From the NCBI GenBank assembly GCA_012934845.2, contig WNNJ02002038.1, positions 62,001 to 126,000 on the forward strand: 64,000 bases of DNA, in the 5' to 3' direction. Positions 1-12,722 of the stretch are shown here, piece after piece. The notes under the pieces were generated by a model. It was given only the letters and a program-made list of their open reading frames with translations, searched no databases and was not told where the DNA came from. A program made the translations under genes and the position numbers. This DNA comes from Pomphorhynchus laevis. Lineage: Eukaryota > Acanthocephala > Palaeacanthocephala > Echinorhynchida > Pomphorhynchidae. Positions within the stretch are counted from its first letter, which is position 1, and each line of letters opens with the position of its first letter.

Positions 1-44
1 AAAATATTATTTAAACTGACTTTTTATAAATTATTTTTATTTAG

Positions 45-3000
45 AAATATTCGCCGATCAAGCGTAAACACAGTGAAGACCACTCGGAGGTAATTTGCTA
101 TCTGTATTTTTTACTATTTTCGAATACTTTTTAAAACAATATTTTCAAATTGGTTTTTTATTTTATTTTTATTGAAAATTAAATATGAAACGTTTAAACT
201 TTCTAACAGTCTTAAGGCCACAAATGATCCATTATTTAAATACTCGTTCAAAATTTTAATAAGCAACTTTATTTTCTTATGTATATTTTATAATAAAAAA
301 ATTTATCAAATATTTTTTTTTAACTTTTCAAATTTTTTATAAATAAAAGAATATTGTTTTTTATTTTTAGACTCATAATATTGCAAGTAAATATAAAAAG
401 CGCGAGAAAAAAATTTTGCTTGAAGCACAGCCGCACAACCAGAAAAGTTCGTCAGAGTTAATGGTTGAAGATCGAAAGCCAGATAGAGACATTGGAGAAA
501 TTTCATTAGATCCCGATTGCTGTGTATTTCTTTCAAATTTATCTTTCGATTGCAGCGAAAATGATATCTTACAGTTCTTTAATGAAAAGGTAACTAATTA
601 AACATTTAGTAATCGAAAATGATTCCGTTTTATTTATTTTCTACAATACTTGAAAATACTTATTGCAACATTATTGCAATACTTGTTGCAATAATGTTTT
701 GAAAGTAGAACGATAAATATTTTTATTTTGCAATCTAGTCGTAAAATACATATAGACCAAAACGACATATTCTGTCAACTGGAGAACCGTCATTCTATAT
801 GCTTAAATATATATTTAATGCGTGGATGCTATTTTCAATCAAATATTGTAGTTTTAATAATAAATATAAGGCTATAAAACTATTATATAAACTATCACAT
901 TAAACAATATCAATATAAAGATTTATTATTTAAATACTATATAAAGATTTATTATGAAAAATTTAATATAGCGTCAAACATGTAAAATATTGTCAAACGA
1001 TTTGTATTTTTCAGGTAGGAAATGTTGTTACCATCAGTATTGCCCGAAATCAAAAGAATTTTTCTAAAGGCTATGGACATGTACAATTTAAATCGAAGGT
1101 ATTTCAAAAAATCAATGAAATTATATTAAGTCGTAATTTTAGTTATAATATTTTGTAGATATTATTTGGTTATTTAAGTAAATTTATATGAAATTTCAAA
1201 GTAAGGATTACTTTCAGTAGATAAGATAATTATCCTCTTCAGGGTCGTCTTCACTACTTTAAGTATTCGATTGTTTTCAAATATAATACGAAAAAATTAA
1301 AATAATTAATCAAATATCTACATATAACATTCCTATATTTTTGTGTTGTCCCGAAAAAATGCCAATTTTTGCATTCTTTTTTTTTTCAAAAAATAGCGTT
1401 TTTTGAACTATTTTAAATTAACTTTTGTCATTTTTATTTATTAAAAACGTACGATTTCATAAAAAGAATTTAAAATGAAATTTGCACAATTTAATAATTA
1501 AGCAAATTACGGAAATAATAAGACAGCTCTCATATAAGAATATATTAATGAGAATTGACCCTAAATATTATTTTTTATGTAATTGATTTTTACCTAATAA
1601 ATATTTATTTTTTATTTTAATGCGTTTTCTTTATTTGATTACTTTAATTCTTAATTTTTCTTACAATATATTTAACTTAAAGGATTTTAACATTTATAAA
1701 AATGATTTCAATTTATTCAATTGTAGGAGTTCGTACAGAATGCACTTGCATTGGATCATTCTACAATATATGACAGGCCAATGTATATTAGTGAATATCG
1801 ACAGAAAACCGACAAACAAAATGTCGATCGGTCATTTAAGGTAAATGTGATCTTTAACTAAAAATTACTGTTGCGTTATATAAAGTTGAATGCTTTGTGA
1901 GCATATATGTATGATGTTGTCAAATTATATTATAATTTATATTATATTACAATATGATTATTTGTTTCTGCAAATGATGGAATGATAGTTTACCTGATAT
2001 ACAAACAATTAACATATCTGTTGACGTGCTTTTAATGGAATTATGGTGAATATCTCTTATAAATTTAGGTTAATTTACGTTCAGGTAAAAATTATTCAAC
2101 AAAAAGATATTGAAAACTCAATTGTTATTGAAACAACTTTTATTTATATGATATAATTATGATAATATAATTATGATATTCGTAAAATACTGGTTTTAAA
2201 ACTTTTAACTTAAAAATATTTCATTTTAATTGATTAACAGTACAAAACATGTAGCCACAGTTAAGTGATCTCATTTTATTATTGAAATAAAAGGTAGAAA
2301 TCATAATTTCATGTATATATAATATATTATATATTATATATTAATCGATGTATAAAAATTTAAATTAAATTTTTAAAACATTTAAAAATTTAAATGTTTT
2401 CGTAATTAATCGTTGAGATTAACTCAGATGATAATTTACATCAACTAATTTGGAAAATTAACCAAAAAGCTGCCAAAAATAGTTTACAAAAATTTTTTTG
2501 TAAATTAATGTTTCATAATTTAATTTTTAAAGTACATCTGCCGTATATATGTTTTCCGTTAAAACCAAAATCCATGGTCAGTAATGCTAACGATAAACCT
2601 GATATATTGCATTCCTTACATATTTCCTGCCAATGTGCAAAACTGAATTTGATTGTTTTTTTATTGGTTGACCTGTATGTGGCTCCGTCCATATTTAGCA
2701 CACAAAAAAAATTCTATTCGATCGACAGACGCGAAGAGTTGTGGTAGTAATAAAATTACAGAAGCATGAAGCTGTGGGAGGGATTTGCTTTACTGCAAAT
2801 CGAAATCAGCGTTTCTAAAAGGCTTGAGGCGATTATGTGCGTATGAAATAAGGATGACCTGTTATTGGTTTATCAATTTGATGAAGGTTCAAAGTTCATA
2901 TGTGGGGACATGAAAGCACATGTAGCCGTAAAGCGCGGTGTTAAAGGCATTGACTGAATATGTAATTGGTAGATCCTTAATGTTAGGGTATGCGAATTCT

Positions 3001-6000
3001 ATAGAATTTGTCATGATAACCGTGCACTGATACCGTCTAAACTAGCGGGAGATTAGAATATAACGGATTTATCTTAAAAGATAACCGTTTGTTCTCAAAC
3101 GGTTATTTGAAAAAAATGGATTAGTTGTTGGATGTTTCTCAATGACTGGCTCAACATAATTGAAAATGAATTCAGTCTAGATAAGACATCAACTATCATC
3201 GACGAGCATTTGGGAGATAAGCCTACCACTCAACTCTCTTTATAGAACCCTACAAACAAGCATCTGTCTGGTTTAAGTTCCAAGTCGATATATCATCCCA
3301 TAATGCATTTAGCCGTAACTCACAATTGGCGATAACGTGATTTTGAAAAAATGACACGCTCTGTCGAAAGATATGGAGCCAAGCTTTAAAGTTTGAGACA
3401 TCATGGAATCGACGTTTGCGTATTTTAGTTTGTAGTGAGCAGTTAACGAACAGCGAGATGACGATAGAATGCCGAAGTATTTGAAATTTACCACAAATTT
3501 TTCGTGTTTCTCTTTGTCAAGATATACGTTACAAAGTTTCTCTTGACAATGTTTTGTGTTGTTCGACATCTTTAACTTGCTTCATACGCTTAGTCCATAT
3601 ATCTTCTCTAATTATACGTTCCAGTCACACATGTATCATAGACATCCTTAGATATTTCACTTGTTATGTCATTCGCGTATACTATGTTTCTGGACCGCTA
3701 ACATGGAATCTCCTACCCGTTGAAATTTGCTCCTCTTTATCCTTTCACTCATTTAAATTTTGATCTATCTTCACTTCCTTGGCAAAGTCTGACCTGATCT
3801 TTCTTCGTTTCACACCTGTCCCTATGGCGTATATATCTTGTCGATGACAACCAAAATCCATGGTCGGCAATGCTAACAATAAACCTGATGTATTGTATTC
3901 TTTACATATTTCCTGCCAATATACAGAACCGAATTTGATTGTTTTTCTTTTTTATTGGTTGACCTATATGTGACTCCGTCCACATTTCCACAAAATAAAT
4001 TATATTCTACCTTTTATAATTTTATATAATTTGTTATATTAATTAAACAGTAATTAATTAATTAATATTAATTAGCTGGAGTACTTTTGTGATAATTTTT
4101 TTTCAAAATTTCTTCCGTTGGCATTATAATTTTTTCGATGCTTCTAATAACTAACGAATGTTTATTTCTAATAAATTATTATAGAGAACTATCGGTTGTA
4201 TTTGGGATATAAATTGATTTTTATTATAATTGGTTGTATTTAAGATATAAAATACAGAATTTTAAGGAAAAATTGGAACTATAATTATTAAGACCTAGTC
4301 ACTTATTATTGTAATTAGGTATTTTACTAATATTATTTATATTGAGCACTATTTTTTATAGAACTATGTTTTCTTGTTAGCTCGTAGGAAGCCGAAGAAC
4401 ATAATTAATCTGGTAACATGACTCATCTGAACATTTAAATCTATAAGCACGAATTTATATTTTTCTATAAATTAATTTTTGATCATCGCTGATATTTCTT
4501 GAAAATGCACGAAATTGGAAAACGTATTGAAGTTTCTATTTAATAAATTACGTATGCAACTGTTTGCGAAAGTTATGATCCCAGTAACCACTTACGAAGC
4601 ACTAATTTAATAAATTCCTGTCTAAGGGAAATATATAAAAATACGAAATTAATTACGAATTTTTAAGTTAATTAATAACTTATTTATTTCATATTAGTAA
4701 TCCATTAACCTATTTTTCATAACTAACTTATTAGTATCCAATTGGTATGGAACGATGCAAACTGTTCATAAGCAATCTAAGTAAGAGTGTAACATCGGAA
4801 GAGCTATCGAACATATTTAAAGAGGTAATATAGCATATTATGATAATTTTGTTGTTATTTATTATTTAAATAAACATTAACAATGAATTTTTGTATCAAA
4901 TTTATTGAATTATCAATAATTTATCAATTTATAACAATGACTTGATGATCGTCATTAATTGATTAATGTACCATAAGCTATTTTGATTTTATTAAATAAA
5001 AACAAATGTTTGCCCATGTATTTTTTGTTAATTACATTTATTTTATGTTTATCTTATTTTGTTTGCTGTTAAATTGTCATTACAAATTGTTATTTCAAGT
5101 CAGATAGGCGATTAACCATACGATACAAGTTGTTTCAAACTTCAACAGTTTAATTAGTTAGTTCTCTATTGAGGTTTTGTTAAATCCTTTCAGTATTACA
5201 ACTAAGACTAAAGCTATTGTCACTTTACGCGCACGATGATCCATTGCCCAAACAACAGATTAAAAGAAGTATCAGCGATATTCGTGCATTTTAAATAGTA
5301 ATTTTGTGATAATTTTATAATAATGTGAACATCCTTATATTATTGGATAGCCGAAATGGTTTCTAATGAATATTTTTCAGGTGCAGTAGGACAAATCAAA
5401 TCAGCTATCTTAGTCTACGTATTTAATATAATTATAAAATAAACAAAACATAATAATGCTAAATCAAAATTTAATAATTAAACAATAAAATAAATAATTG
5501 TTTTTAGATTTTCTATAATTTATATCAAGTTAAAAATTTGAAATTTAAAATAAACGTCATTTTTATGAATTGACTAATAAATAACAGACGTTGTATCAGA
5601 ATAAGAATTAGAGGTCATCAGGAGGAACTGCTATGCTATAAGGTTTCGGCCCCTAACTCCTCTACCCAACATAGCAGCGGGGCCAAATACATGCTAATGA
5701 TGTATTTCCTCTGAAATAACAATCCAGTATCTTATTCTAATGCAAAGTATATTATTTATTATCCATCAATAAAAATTTGCCACTTAAGAGTTTAAATTAA
5801 TTCTTTATATTATTGTGTTGATTTATATATTTTACTATTTTCTGCTTGATGTTATTTTTATAGTAACCTAGTTTAAAATATGTATCTATTAAATTATTTA
5901 AATGATTTTGAAGAAAGCCAATATCGTTGCAAATTGTTGCAATTCTTAAAATTTCATTATTTAATGTATTATATTTTATATTATATGGTATGCATGAATG

Positions 6001-9000
6001 CTCATGCAAAAATCTGTTTCTTATAAATTTAAATATGCCACCTTTACGATATAAATTAATAGTAGTTTTAGTTAATGTTAATTTAATGTTCATTTTTAGA
6101 TATACACCTTCTTTATCATTAATATTGGTTTTATTAAGAATGAGATAAATTTGTTCACTTATTGAATAAAAATTATAAGAATTAAATACACATATATCAT
6201 CAATGTATCAAAACATATATTTCATATATTTATATTGTTTAGATTTATTTTTTAAACAGTTACGAATAAATTTATATTCTATAAAGCTTAAAAACAAGTC
6301 AGCTATAATTGGGCTACTATTACCACCCATTGGAACATCTTTTACTTGTCTAAATATAGATGCCCCTACTTTTAAATAATTTTGATTTATCAAAATATTA
6401 AAGGATTCTATTAATTCAATTTTATTTATATATTTATGGATAAATATAGTTATCTATATATTTATATTTGAAGGTTAAATTTTCGTTATATAGACTTTAG
6501 ATAGACGTTTTATTCATATAAAATGACACAAAATACCGTTTTATCATATAAAATTTTATAAATTTTTTTAATGATAATTAATATCTGAAACTACTGCTAA
6601 TTTTAAATGGAAACTGTAAATTTCAATTTAAAATTTAGCTATTCATTGTTTTAATGTGTATTTCTTAATTTATTATTTAATTTTTCCTTTAAAATATTCT
6701 TAAGTAGATCATTTTAATATTACATTTCAATATTAACTTGGATTATTCATTATATATTGAAGGTCGATGACCGCCAATCTACTAATTTGTTTAATCTCTA
6801 ATGCCGATATAGGAGGGACATTTTTGAATTTATTTCCATTTAATCATCGAAGATATCTATTTCACTAACTAAGAATTTTTTTAATAAAGACATTTGAAAC
6901 AGATATATTTCACTAACTAAGAATTTTTCAATTGAATTCTTAAATTCATCTAAGAATTTTTTTATAAAGACATTTGAAACTATTTGATACAAGTAAATTG
7001 TATAAGTCAATTATATAACAGTAACTTAGATTATATAATTTCAGTTGTATAATAAAGGTCAATTAATATTGATTGAAGGTCAATTTTTATCTCCACTATA
7101 TTACAGTCACTGGCTATTTTACATTTAAGTGTAACGTTTTGAATGAAAACAAAACATTAGGATGCTAACGTTTTTATCAAAATCAAATGTTGTTAATGTT
7201 TCATTGCAGTAACATTCTTATTAAACTTATTGTGTAAAATATCTGCGTTAATGGCGTTGTTGTTTTTAATAATATAAATTTATTTAACGTGGCAAATGCG
7301 TGCCAGCTACACACTTACATGACCACTAACAAAAAAAATGAAATAGTCAAGCAGATAAATTGTTTAAATGGGATCGGATTTGGCGTTTAAAACACGGCAG
7401 GGAAGTTGATTGGCGTATATGAATTTCCAAATCGAGAGAAGCAAGATGGTAGGATGTATGATCAAAACGGCGAAGACGGAAGAGAATTCGGACGGCTGCG
7501 TTGACAATGCGTTGTAGGGGTAGAAGAGTGGATTTAGGTGAGTTGGAAAATATACTAAGACAATAATCGAGTCTATAAAAAAAGGAGAGAAGATATGAGA
7601 GTCATACAAGAAGGGAAATCGATCAATCTACGAACTTGAAGGAAGTTTTATCTCTAACGAAAGGTTTAAGTGAAAGTCGGTTGTCGAAATGGAAGCCTAG
7701 GAAAACGAGATTATCAACGATAAGAAGAATTGTAGAATTTAATGATACGGAGAAAGGTTTTAAGCCGAGAACCTCCCTCCAAGAGGTTCTCGGAGGAACC
7801 TCTCAAACTGGTCCTCCCGCCGAGAACCAGTTTGACTTAACTTATTATATTTATGTATTTTATAGTAAAATATATTACTAAATATTATTTAAATGTTCAA
7901 GATTTTAAATAAATTAATATTTTACTCTTTTTAATGCGCAGAAATACTTTTGTTTAGTATGGAAAGTTAAAGGATGTACGTGTAGTCACATATAAAAACG
8001 GTAATTCAAAAGGCCTTGCTTACATCGAGTATACAACTGCCGTATGTACATTTTGACCTGTTTCGAATTTTTATTAATAATTTATATTTTTATATAGCAA
8101 AGTTTAAATTTTTCTTTTCTTTGTAAATTAATTAATAACATAACTATAGGCGTTTTCAAGCCACAATACTTATAAATAATGCATTTTTAAGAAATTGCGC
8201 AAATTGTGTATTTTCATGATTGGAATTTTGGAGCAGGATTTAAAAAACGAATTAAGTTCTATATTTCGCAAGCTACTGCAAGCAGATAGCAATTTATGCT
8301 GTGAACAAATTGAACATTTTTATAGGTTCGAGATGTTAACGAATTTTACTTTGTAGTCATGGTGATTCTAGCCAAACAGCAAAATATATTTATGTTGTGT
8401 TGATTCATCTCCAAAATTTCAAATTTAATAAAATGATTGAAATCATTTTCGCCAAAATCTTGAAAATTGTCTAAGGCAGGGTTGGTATAGCAAAAATGTA
8501 TTTCTCAGGTCAACGATATTTTAATTATATTCAAAATATTTTTTTTTAAAAAATATATAAAATATTTTCTATCGTTGAAATATTTTATATTTCAACAATG
8601 AATATCTTACTGTATTAATTTAAATGAATTAATAATTAATGATTACAATGAATTGGCGGGGATACAATGATATCTTTAAAATATAAGGTCAAATACGGAA
8701 TAATAAAATAATCCTAGTTTAGCTTTAGTATTTTAAACATTTGCAAATTGTGGCTTGAAATGTGTAATACAAATTTAAAACTCTAAAATATCATCATGTG
8801 CATATATCGTTACATTTTTAAGTTCTAAAAATGTAACATTTTTATGCTTTTCTACAATATCAAGTTTGAATAATCGAAGTATATTTTATAAAAATGCAAT
8901 AATTCAGAATTTTAATCCGAAAGAAATTTCACCCAGATTTCAAAAATTTCATAAATTTTTTATGAAAATTTCATTAATTAATTTTATATCATGTTTACTT

Positions 9001-9779
9001 CTTATTTGTTACGTTAATACGAAACAAATCGATATTCGACCGTAGAACAAAATAATAACATACGATAATATAACATATTATCTTATCATCAATATGATGG
9101 AAAGTGACCTTAATAAAACGGTTCATAATATACTCCATCAATGTGCATACATCATACGTAATTAAGCGGTTTAACGTAAAGGTGAAATATGTAGTGAATA
9201 TTCACCTAGTGGCATTACAGTTGATATTAATAGAATAAATATTTAATAGGAATAATATTGAATAAATATTTAATTAATATTTAATAGCGTAAATATTTTA
9301 TACTTGAGTTTTAAACTTATAAATTTATAATATTTAATAAATCATTTAATTCTGTTAAATTATTCATATGAAAAAAGAAATATGTAAATTATAAATATTA
9401 AATAATTATAAATTAAGGAAAACTTCCCTATCTTTTAGTTTAATGCGTATTTCATATTTGAACAGATAAAAATTGATTCTAAAATTTTAGTTGCTTTAAT
9501 TATATTTTTCTTCTTTCTAAGAAAGAAGCTTCGAAAGCTCTAATTAAAACGGATGGCATGCAGATCAAAGAATTGAAAATAAGTGTTGCTGTCAGTAACA
9601 CTCCTGCTCGAAAACAGCAATCGCAGCAACAAGCGCCCGCACGTAAATTTCATTTACAATTTGATCAGCCATCGTCACAAGATGAGCAAACAGCAAAACA
9701 AGTCAATGATCCACAACCAATAAAATTAAAGAATGTGTCTTTGTCCAATCAGCAATTTCGTGAGATGTTGTTTAAGTAA
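45..9779 (+). CDS. SART3: SART3 (Tip110/p110) U4/U6 snRNP recycling factor, 3' half, 7 exons
   Basis: SART3 reassembles U4 and U6 snRNPs in the nucleus. Seven exons are read from protein motifs with AG/GT borders: 45-89, 371-589, 1015-1098, 1727-1840, 4735-4824, 7958-8041 and 9522-9779. All are phase 0, so they join without frame conflict. The first carries a basic KRK tract. Exons 2-4 form RRM1 (RNP2 CVFLSNL, RNP1 KGYGHVQF, then DRPMYISEY). Exons 5-7 form RRM2 (MERCKLFISNL, RNP1 KGLAYIEY, KTDGMQIKELKISVAVSN). A Gln-rich stretch leads to the end LSNQQFREMLFK, matching the conserved LSm-binding tail of the family. The N-terminal HAT repeats lie upstream of the window. Introns 4 and 5 carry transposon debris, including an inverted Naiad piece. 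The family call is firm; exact borders are read by eye. Confidence 0.9.
2563..3996 (+). repeat. Pair of direct repeats flanking a LINE 3' fossil in SART3 intron 4
   Basis: A block at 2563-2705 (beginning AACCAAAATCCATGG) recurs in the same direction at 3849-3996 with scattered differences. Between them, plus-strand reading around 3690-3763 gives VSGPLTWNLLPVEI followed by a Ser-rich FKF, a signature typical of the C-terminus of LINE reverse transcriptases. An 11-bp perfect hairpin sits at 3081-3106. No intact frame remains. The direct repeats could be an older duplication or two copies of one short repeat; I do not recognise the repeat itself. Confidence 0.5.
5590..6480 (-). mobile_element. 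Naiad PLE fragment N1 (RT C-terminus and tail)
   Basis: This minus-strand 3' fragment of the Naiad element lies in SART3 intron 5. Reading from 6393 it gives INQNYLKVGASIFRQVK, then MGGNSSPIIADLFLSFIEY (RT motif B), then the C-terminal part ending near 5797. The tail at 5618-5714 carries the complete pseudoknot-like domain described at 42019. The reading frame is interrupted. It is less similar to the 42360 copy than the tandem units are to each other, so it is an older insertion. Confidence 0.85.
5618..5714 (-). ncRNA. Naiad tail structured RNA domain, copy in N1
   Basis: Read on the minus strand it has the same parts in the same order as 42019-42115: closing stem, AAATACAT/ATGTATTT hairpin, GGCCCC/GGGGCC and CTGCTATG/CATAGCAG crossing stems. 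All stems remain fully paired in this old copy. Confidence 0.6.
7365..7845 (+). repeat. GC-richer structured repeat with twin hairpins in SART3 intron
   Basis: This block is less AT-rich than its surroundings and has no recognisable protein. It ends in two adjacent hairpins: an 11-bp perfect stem (CCGAGAACCTC at 7765-7775 with 7783-7793, 7-nt loop) and a 9-bp stem (CAAACTGGT at 7804-7812 with 7826-7834). The two loops share a CCTCC core, so one hairpin may derive from the other. It may be a short non-autonomous element; the family is unknown. Confidence 0.4.
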
Positions 9780-9829
9780 ATTGTAATCATTGGATTGTAT
9801 TGATTTTACTTGTGTAAAACGTTCATTTA

Positions 9830-9835
9830 AATAAA
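9830..9835 (+). terminator. SART3 polyadenylation signal
   Basis: An AATAAA hexamer lies about 50 bases after the SART3 stop codon. It is the first good poly(A) signal in the 3' UTR. The sequence is AT-rich, so a chance match is possible. Confidence 0.5.
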
Positions 9836-10214
9836 AAATATCTAACTCTAATAATTTTAATTAATAAATTCTACTTTATAATTTATTTTGCTGTATTTCC
9901 ATTTAATAACGATTCTTCATTTTATAGATTTAATAATAAATGTTTTAAAAGTAGGATTTGTAAAATCTAATTTCAATTAGATTAATTAAATTAGATTAAA
10001 ATCTAATTTTTAGATTATACTCTAAAAATTTGTTCTCGAATCTAGAATAAAAAAACGTAAAAAAATATATTATATTATACTACATTATATTTAATTATAT
10101 AGAAATATATAATTAAATATTATATTGATATATAAATATTGTAAAAAAAACTGTTAATTTTTATATAATTTTTCTCAACTGTTCGACAAAAATGGACATG
10201 TTGAGTGGTTTTAT

Positions 10215-10532
10215 TTGGCCTTGGAAGAGTCAACGGGTGTGACAGACACTGCTCAGCTGTTGATTTATATTCGAAGAGTAGATAAAAGCTATGAAATGCA
10301 TGAAGAACTTCTTGATATGTATAGTATTTATGGGACAACTACTAGTGCAGATATTTTTAAAGGAGTTGAAATGGCCATTAATCAAAAGAACCTTCGATGG
10401 AAAAACTTGAAATGTATTACAACTTATGAAGGCAAAATCATGAGTGGGAAAGATAAAGGAGTAGTCGCTCTTGTGTCAAAGACTGTAGAAAATGACGGTG
10501 GTTCAAAACCATTAGTCTTACATTTAATTTAA
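10215..10532 (+). pseudogene. hAT-family transposase fragment (ZBED5/GTF2IRD2-like)
   Basis: The frame reads ALEESTGVTDTAQLLIYIRR, then EELLDMYSIYGTTTSADIFK, then a stretch ending MSGKDKGVVALVSK. This is the start of the hAT transposase catalytic region, where vertebrate domesticated relatives read LDEST.VSDTAQL..FIR and EELL....GTTTG.DIF. Only about 100 residues survive, and no zinc finger, insertion domain or C-terminal dimerisation motif is visible. It lies between SART3 and the ZNRF-like gene. It is a dead DNA transposon piece. Confidence 0.75.
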
Positions 10533-10634
10533 TATAAAAAAAATTATAAAATAATTTAATTTTTAAATAATTAAAAAATAAGATAAATACAGGAGAACGT
10601 TTGTCTTCTTCGTAGAGAAATGTCGTTCTTTTAG

Positions 10635-10742
10635 CAAGACTGGCTGCTACCACCAGCCTACCATGTTCTTGCCCTTTGGAGCCGTCGCCATAATGCTGAC
10701 AGCATTTACACGTTGGATGGCGATGCTAACGTTTTGAAGGAG
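10635..10742 (+). CDS. Candidate orphan exon, 36 codons, function unknown
   Basis: A TTTTAG acceptor is followed by 108 bases open in phase 0 and then GTATTA. It reads QDWLLPPAYHVLALWSRR followed by HNADSIYTLDGDANVLKE. The composition is protein-like and GC-richer than the flanks, unlike nearby noncoding DNA. I do not recognise it. It lies just beyond the hAT fragment, so it may be part of that insertion, an exon of a nested gene, or chance. Confidence 0.3.
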
Positions 10743-11242
10743 GTATTAAGTATAAAACGTTAAATATTTTTATATTGTGAGTTATTTGTAAAAATTAGTC
10801 ATTATTTATTCTAATAGAATTAATTTGTTTTTTATTATTATTTAATACAAAAGTTAATATTTAAATTAATTTATATCAACTTGACTTGTATGACGTTAGT
10901 TTTTGACAACCATAAAACTCAAAAGGTTTGTTTATATTTTAATTCGAGGCTATTCGATTTATAAACACTTTGAAAGTAACTGTTAGTTAGGAATTATTTA
11001 TAAAAATAATTTCAAATTTAATAATTATTGAATAATTTAATAAAAATTAATAATTAAGTAAGTTGTTCATACCATTTTAAAATATGAAAATCAACTTAAA
11101 AATAAAACGTATTGGAATAAATAAACCAATAATCCAAAATAGTTATTTTCTTTACATTTGAAACTAAATATTTGAACAAAATCATTGACGCAAATAAAAC
11201 GATTAGAAACCTCAATACCAAATCACATGTGTAATATCAATA

Positions 11243-12452
11243 CTACACGTCATGATAATCCGTTTCAACTGAATCGGGATGCACGGGACATGTTCGTTTT
11301 ATTTCAAACCATGAATTTAGGCATCTTAAAAAATAAGGAAAGAATAACTGTGCAAGATGCTTTGTTTATTTGTTGCATACTCTTTATGATAGACACAGAG
11401 GCATGGCAAACGAGCAACGAGCATTCCAACATTCATGTCTTCAAAACATATTGGACACTCTCCTTTATCAACAGTGAGCTGTTCGTCTAAATTGATATTC
11501 ATAATATGTAATTTACACATTATAAAACCGCATATTAGATTAAATATTAAAATATAAAAGTTAATTACGACAAATTTACTAAATATTACGAAATATTTAC
11601 CAACATATTAATTTTTGCAGTTATTACGATTGTAATAACTACAAAAAATATAGGCAAATTAAGACCAATTTAAAACCAACTATTTATCTTTTATACCTTT
11701 TAAACTAAAGGTTATATTTAGTTATTTTTAATTATCAAATTTTATAAAAATGTTTACTAAATTTTTTAATTAAACTGTAGTTTTCATTAAAAAAAGTATA
11801 CAAAAAGTATTTTTTATTTTTGAATTATATACACACGTGTCTGCTCTTAAATATCTAGAAGCGTTTACTGCTAAATATTTTATAATGTATTATTGACTAA
11901 ATAAACAAAATCCTATACTCGATAAAACGATTATTAAATATCTTGCATAGGCATTTTTACATTGGTAATATGTCTAAATATCATAATTTATTCTTGAACA
12001 AATACTACTTACCTTTTTATCGAATAATTATTTTTATTTCATAGTCAATATTTGCAGAGATTTAATTATTTTGTCAGCTGATTTAATTCTTTTAATGATT
12101 TGCTTTATCTTACCGTTATATCGTAATACTTTCGAGTCGAAACATCTGCTTAAGTGCTCACTTAATAAAGTGAAATTGTTTATTTTTCGATTACATCCAG
12201 GACAAATCCAGCTTGCTGTTAAAAACAAATTAATTTGGTAAGCAATAAAACGTATAAATATATTATCATTACTCGGGACTGAGTGAGGACGATAGCCAGG
12301 ATAACGCATGTACAATGCACGTGATATAATAAAATCATCAATTGGATCGAAGCCATTTTCTACAGAGCGATCTTCATTATTATCCGACTGTGTATTCGGG
12401 TTGAAATGACTCGTGCCATATAAACGACGACTCCCTAAGCTTATAACCACAT
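11243..12452 (-). CDS. ZNRF1/2-like RING E3 ubiquitin ligase, four 3' exons
   Basis: Exons on the minus strand are 12452-12273, 12215-12114, 11485-11381 and 11324-11243. Their phases agree (1, 1, 2) and every intron has GT/AG ends, including a strong GTAAGA donor after 12114. The product carries a zinc finger (WICPGCNRKI, then SEHLSRCF), a linker reading RYNDEQLTVDKGE, a RING domain (CPICFEDM, ARLPCLCVYHKE, CLNSWFEIKRTCPVHP) and ends DYHDV. The order and spacing match ZNRF1/2, membrane-associated E3 ligases of endosomes and lysosomes. The myristoylated N-terminal exon expected in the family was not found upstream. Confident for the family; no paralogue is assigned. Confidence 0.87.
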
Positions 12453-12660
12453 CTGATAAAGCAAAAATGCATTGCGAGATCGTAAGTTTACAAAAACATT
12501 TAGCCAAAGTATCCTACTGTAAAGAATTAAAATTTTTAACAGGTACGAAATAAAAATTCCATTTTTTAAATTGAAATTTATTAATTTTGTCAAAATTAAA
12601 ACTTATGACATGTAATTACCCTAATTGTATATTTTACTGTTGTAGAAATGGTCAAAGATA

Positions 12661-12708
12661 GGTAGGTGTTCTACTATCTATTAGGTAGAACACCTACCTA
12701 ATAGATAG
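12661..12708 (+). repeat. Overlapping mutually exclusive hairpins
   Basis: GGTAGGTGTTCTAC at 12661-12674 pairs perfectly with 12685-12698. CTATCTATTAGGTAG at 12674-12688 pairs perfectly with 12694-12708. The two 14-15 bp hairpins share strands, so only one can form at a time. The site lies upstream of the visible ZNRF-like exons. Confidence 0.6.
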
Positions 12709-12722
12709 GTGTCCTACCTATT

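Noticed and set aside
1620-1844. 74-residue frame in SART3 as a separate gene
   Set aside because: The true SART3 exon 1727-1840 lies within it in another frame and matches RRM1.
11185-11490. Plus-strand 101-residue open frame
   Set aside because: It is the antisense shadow of the RING exons of the ZNRF-like gene.
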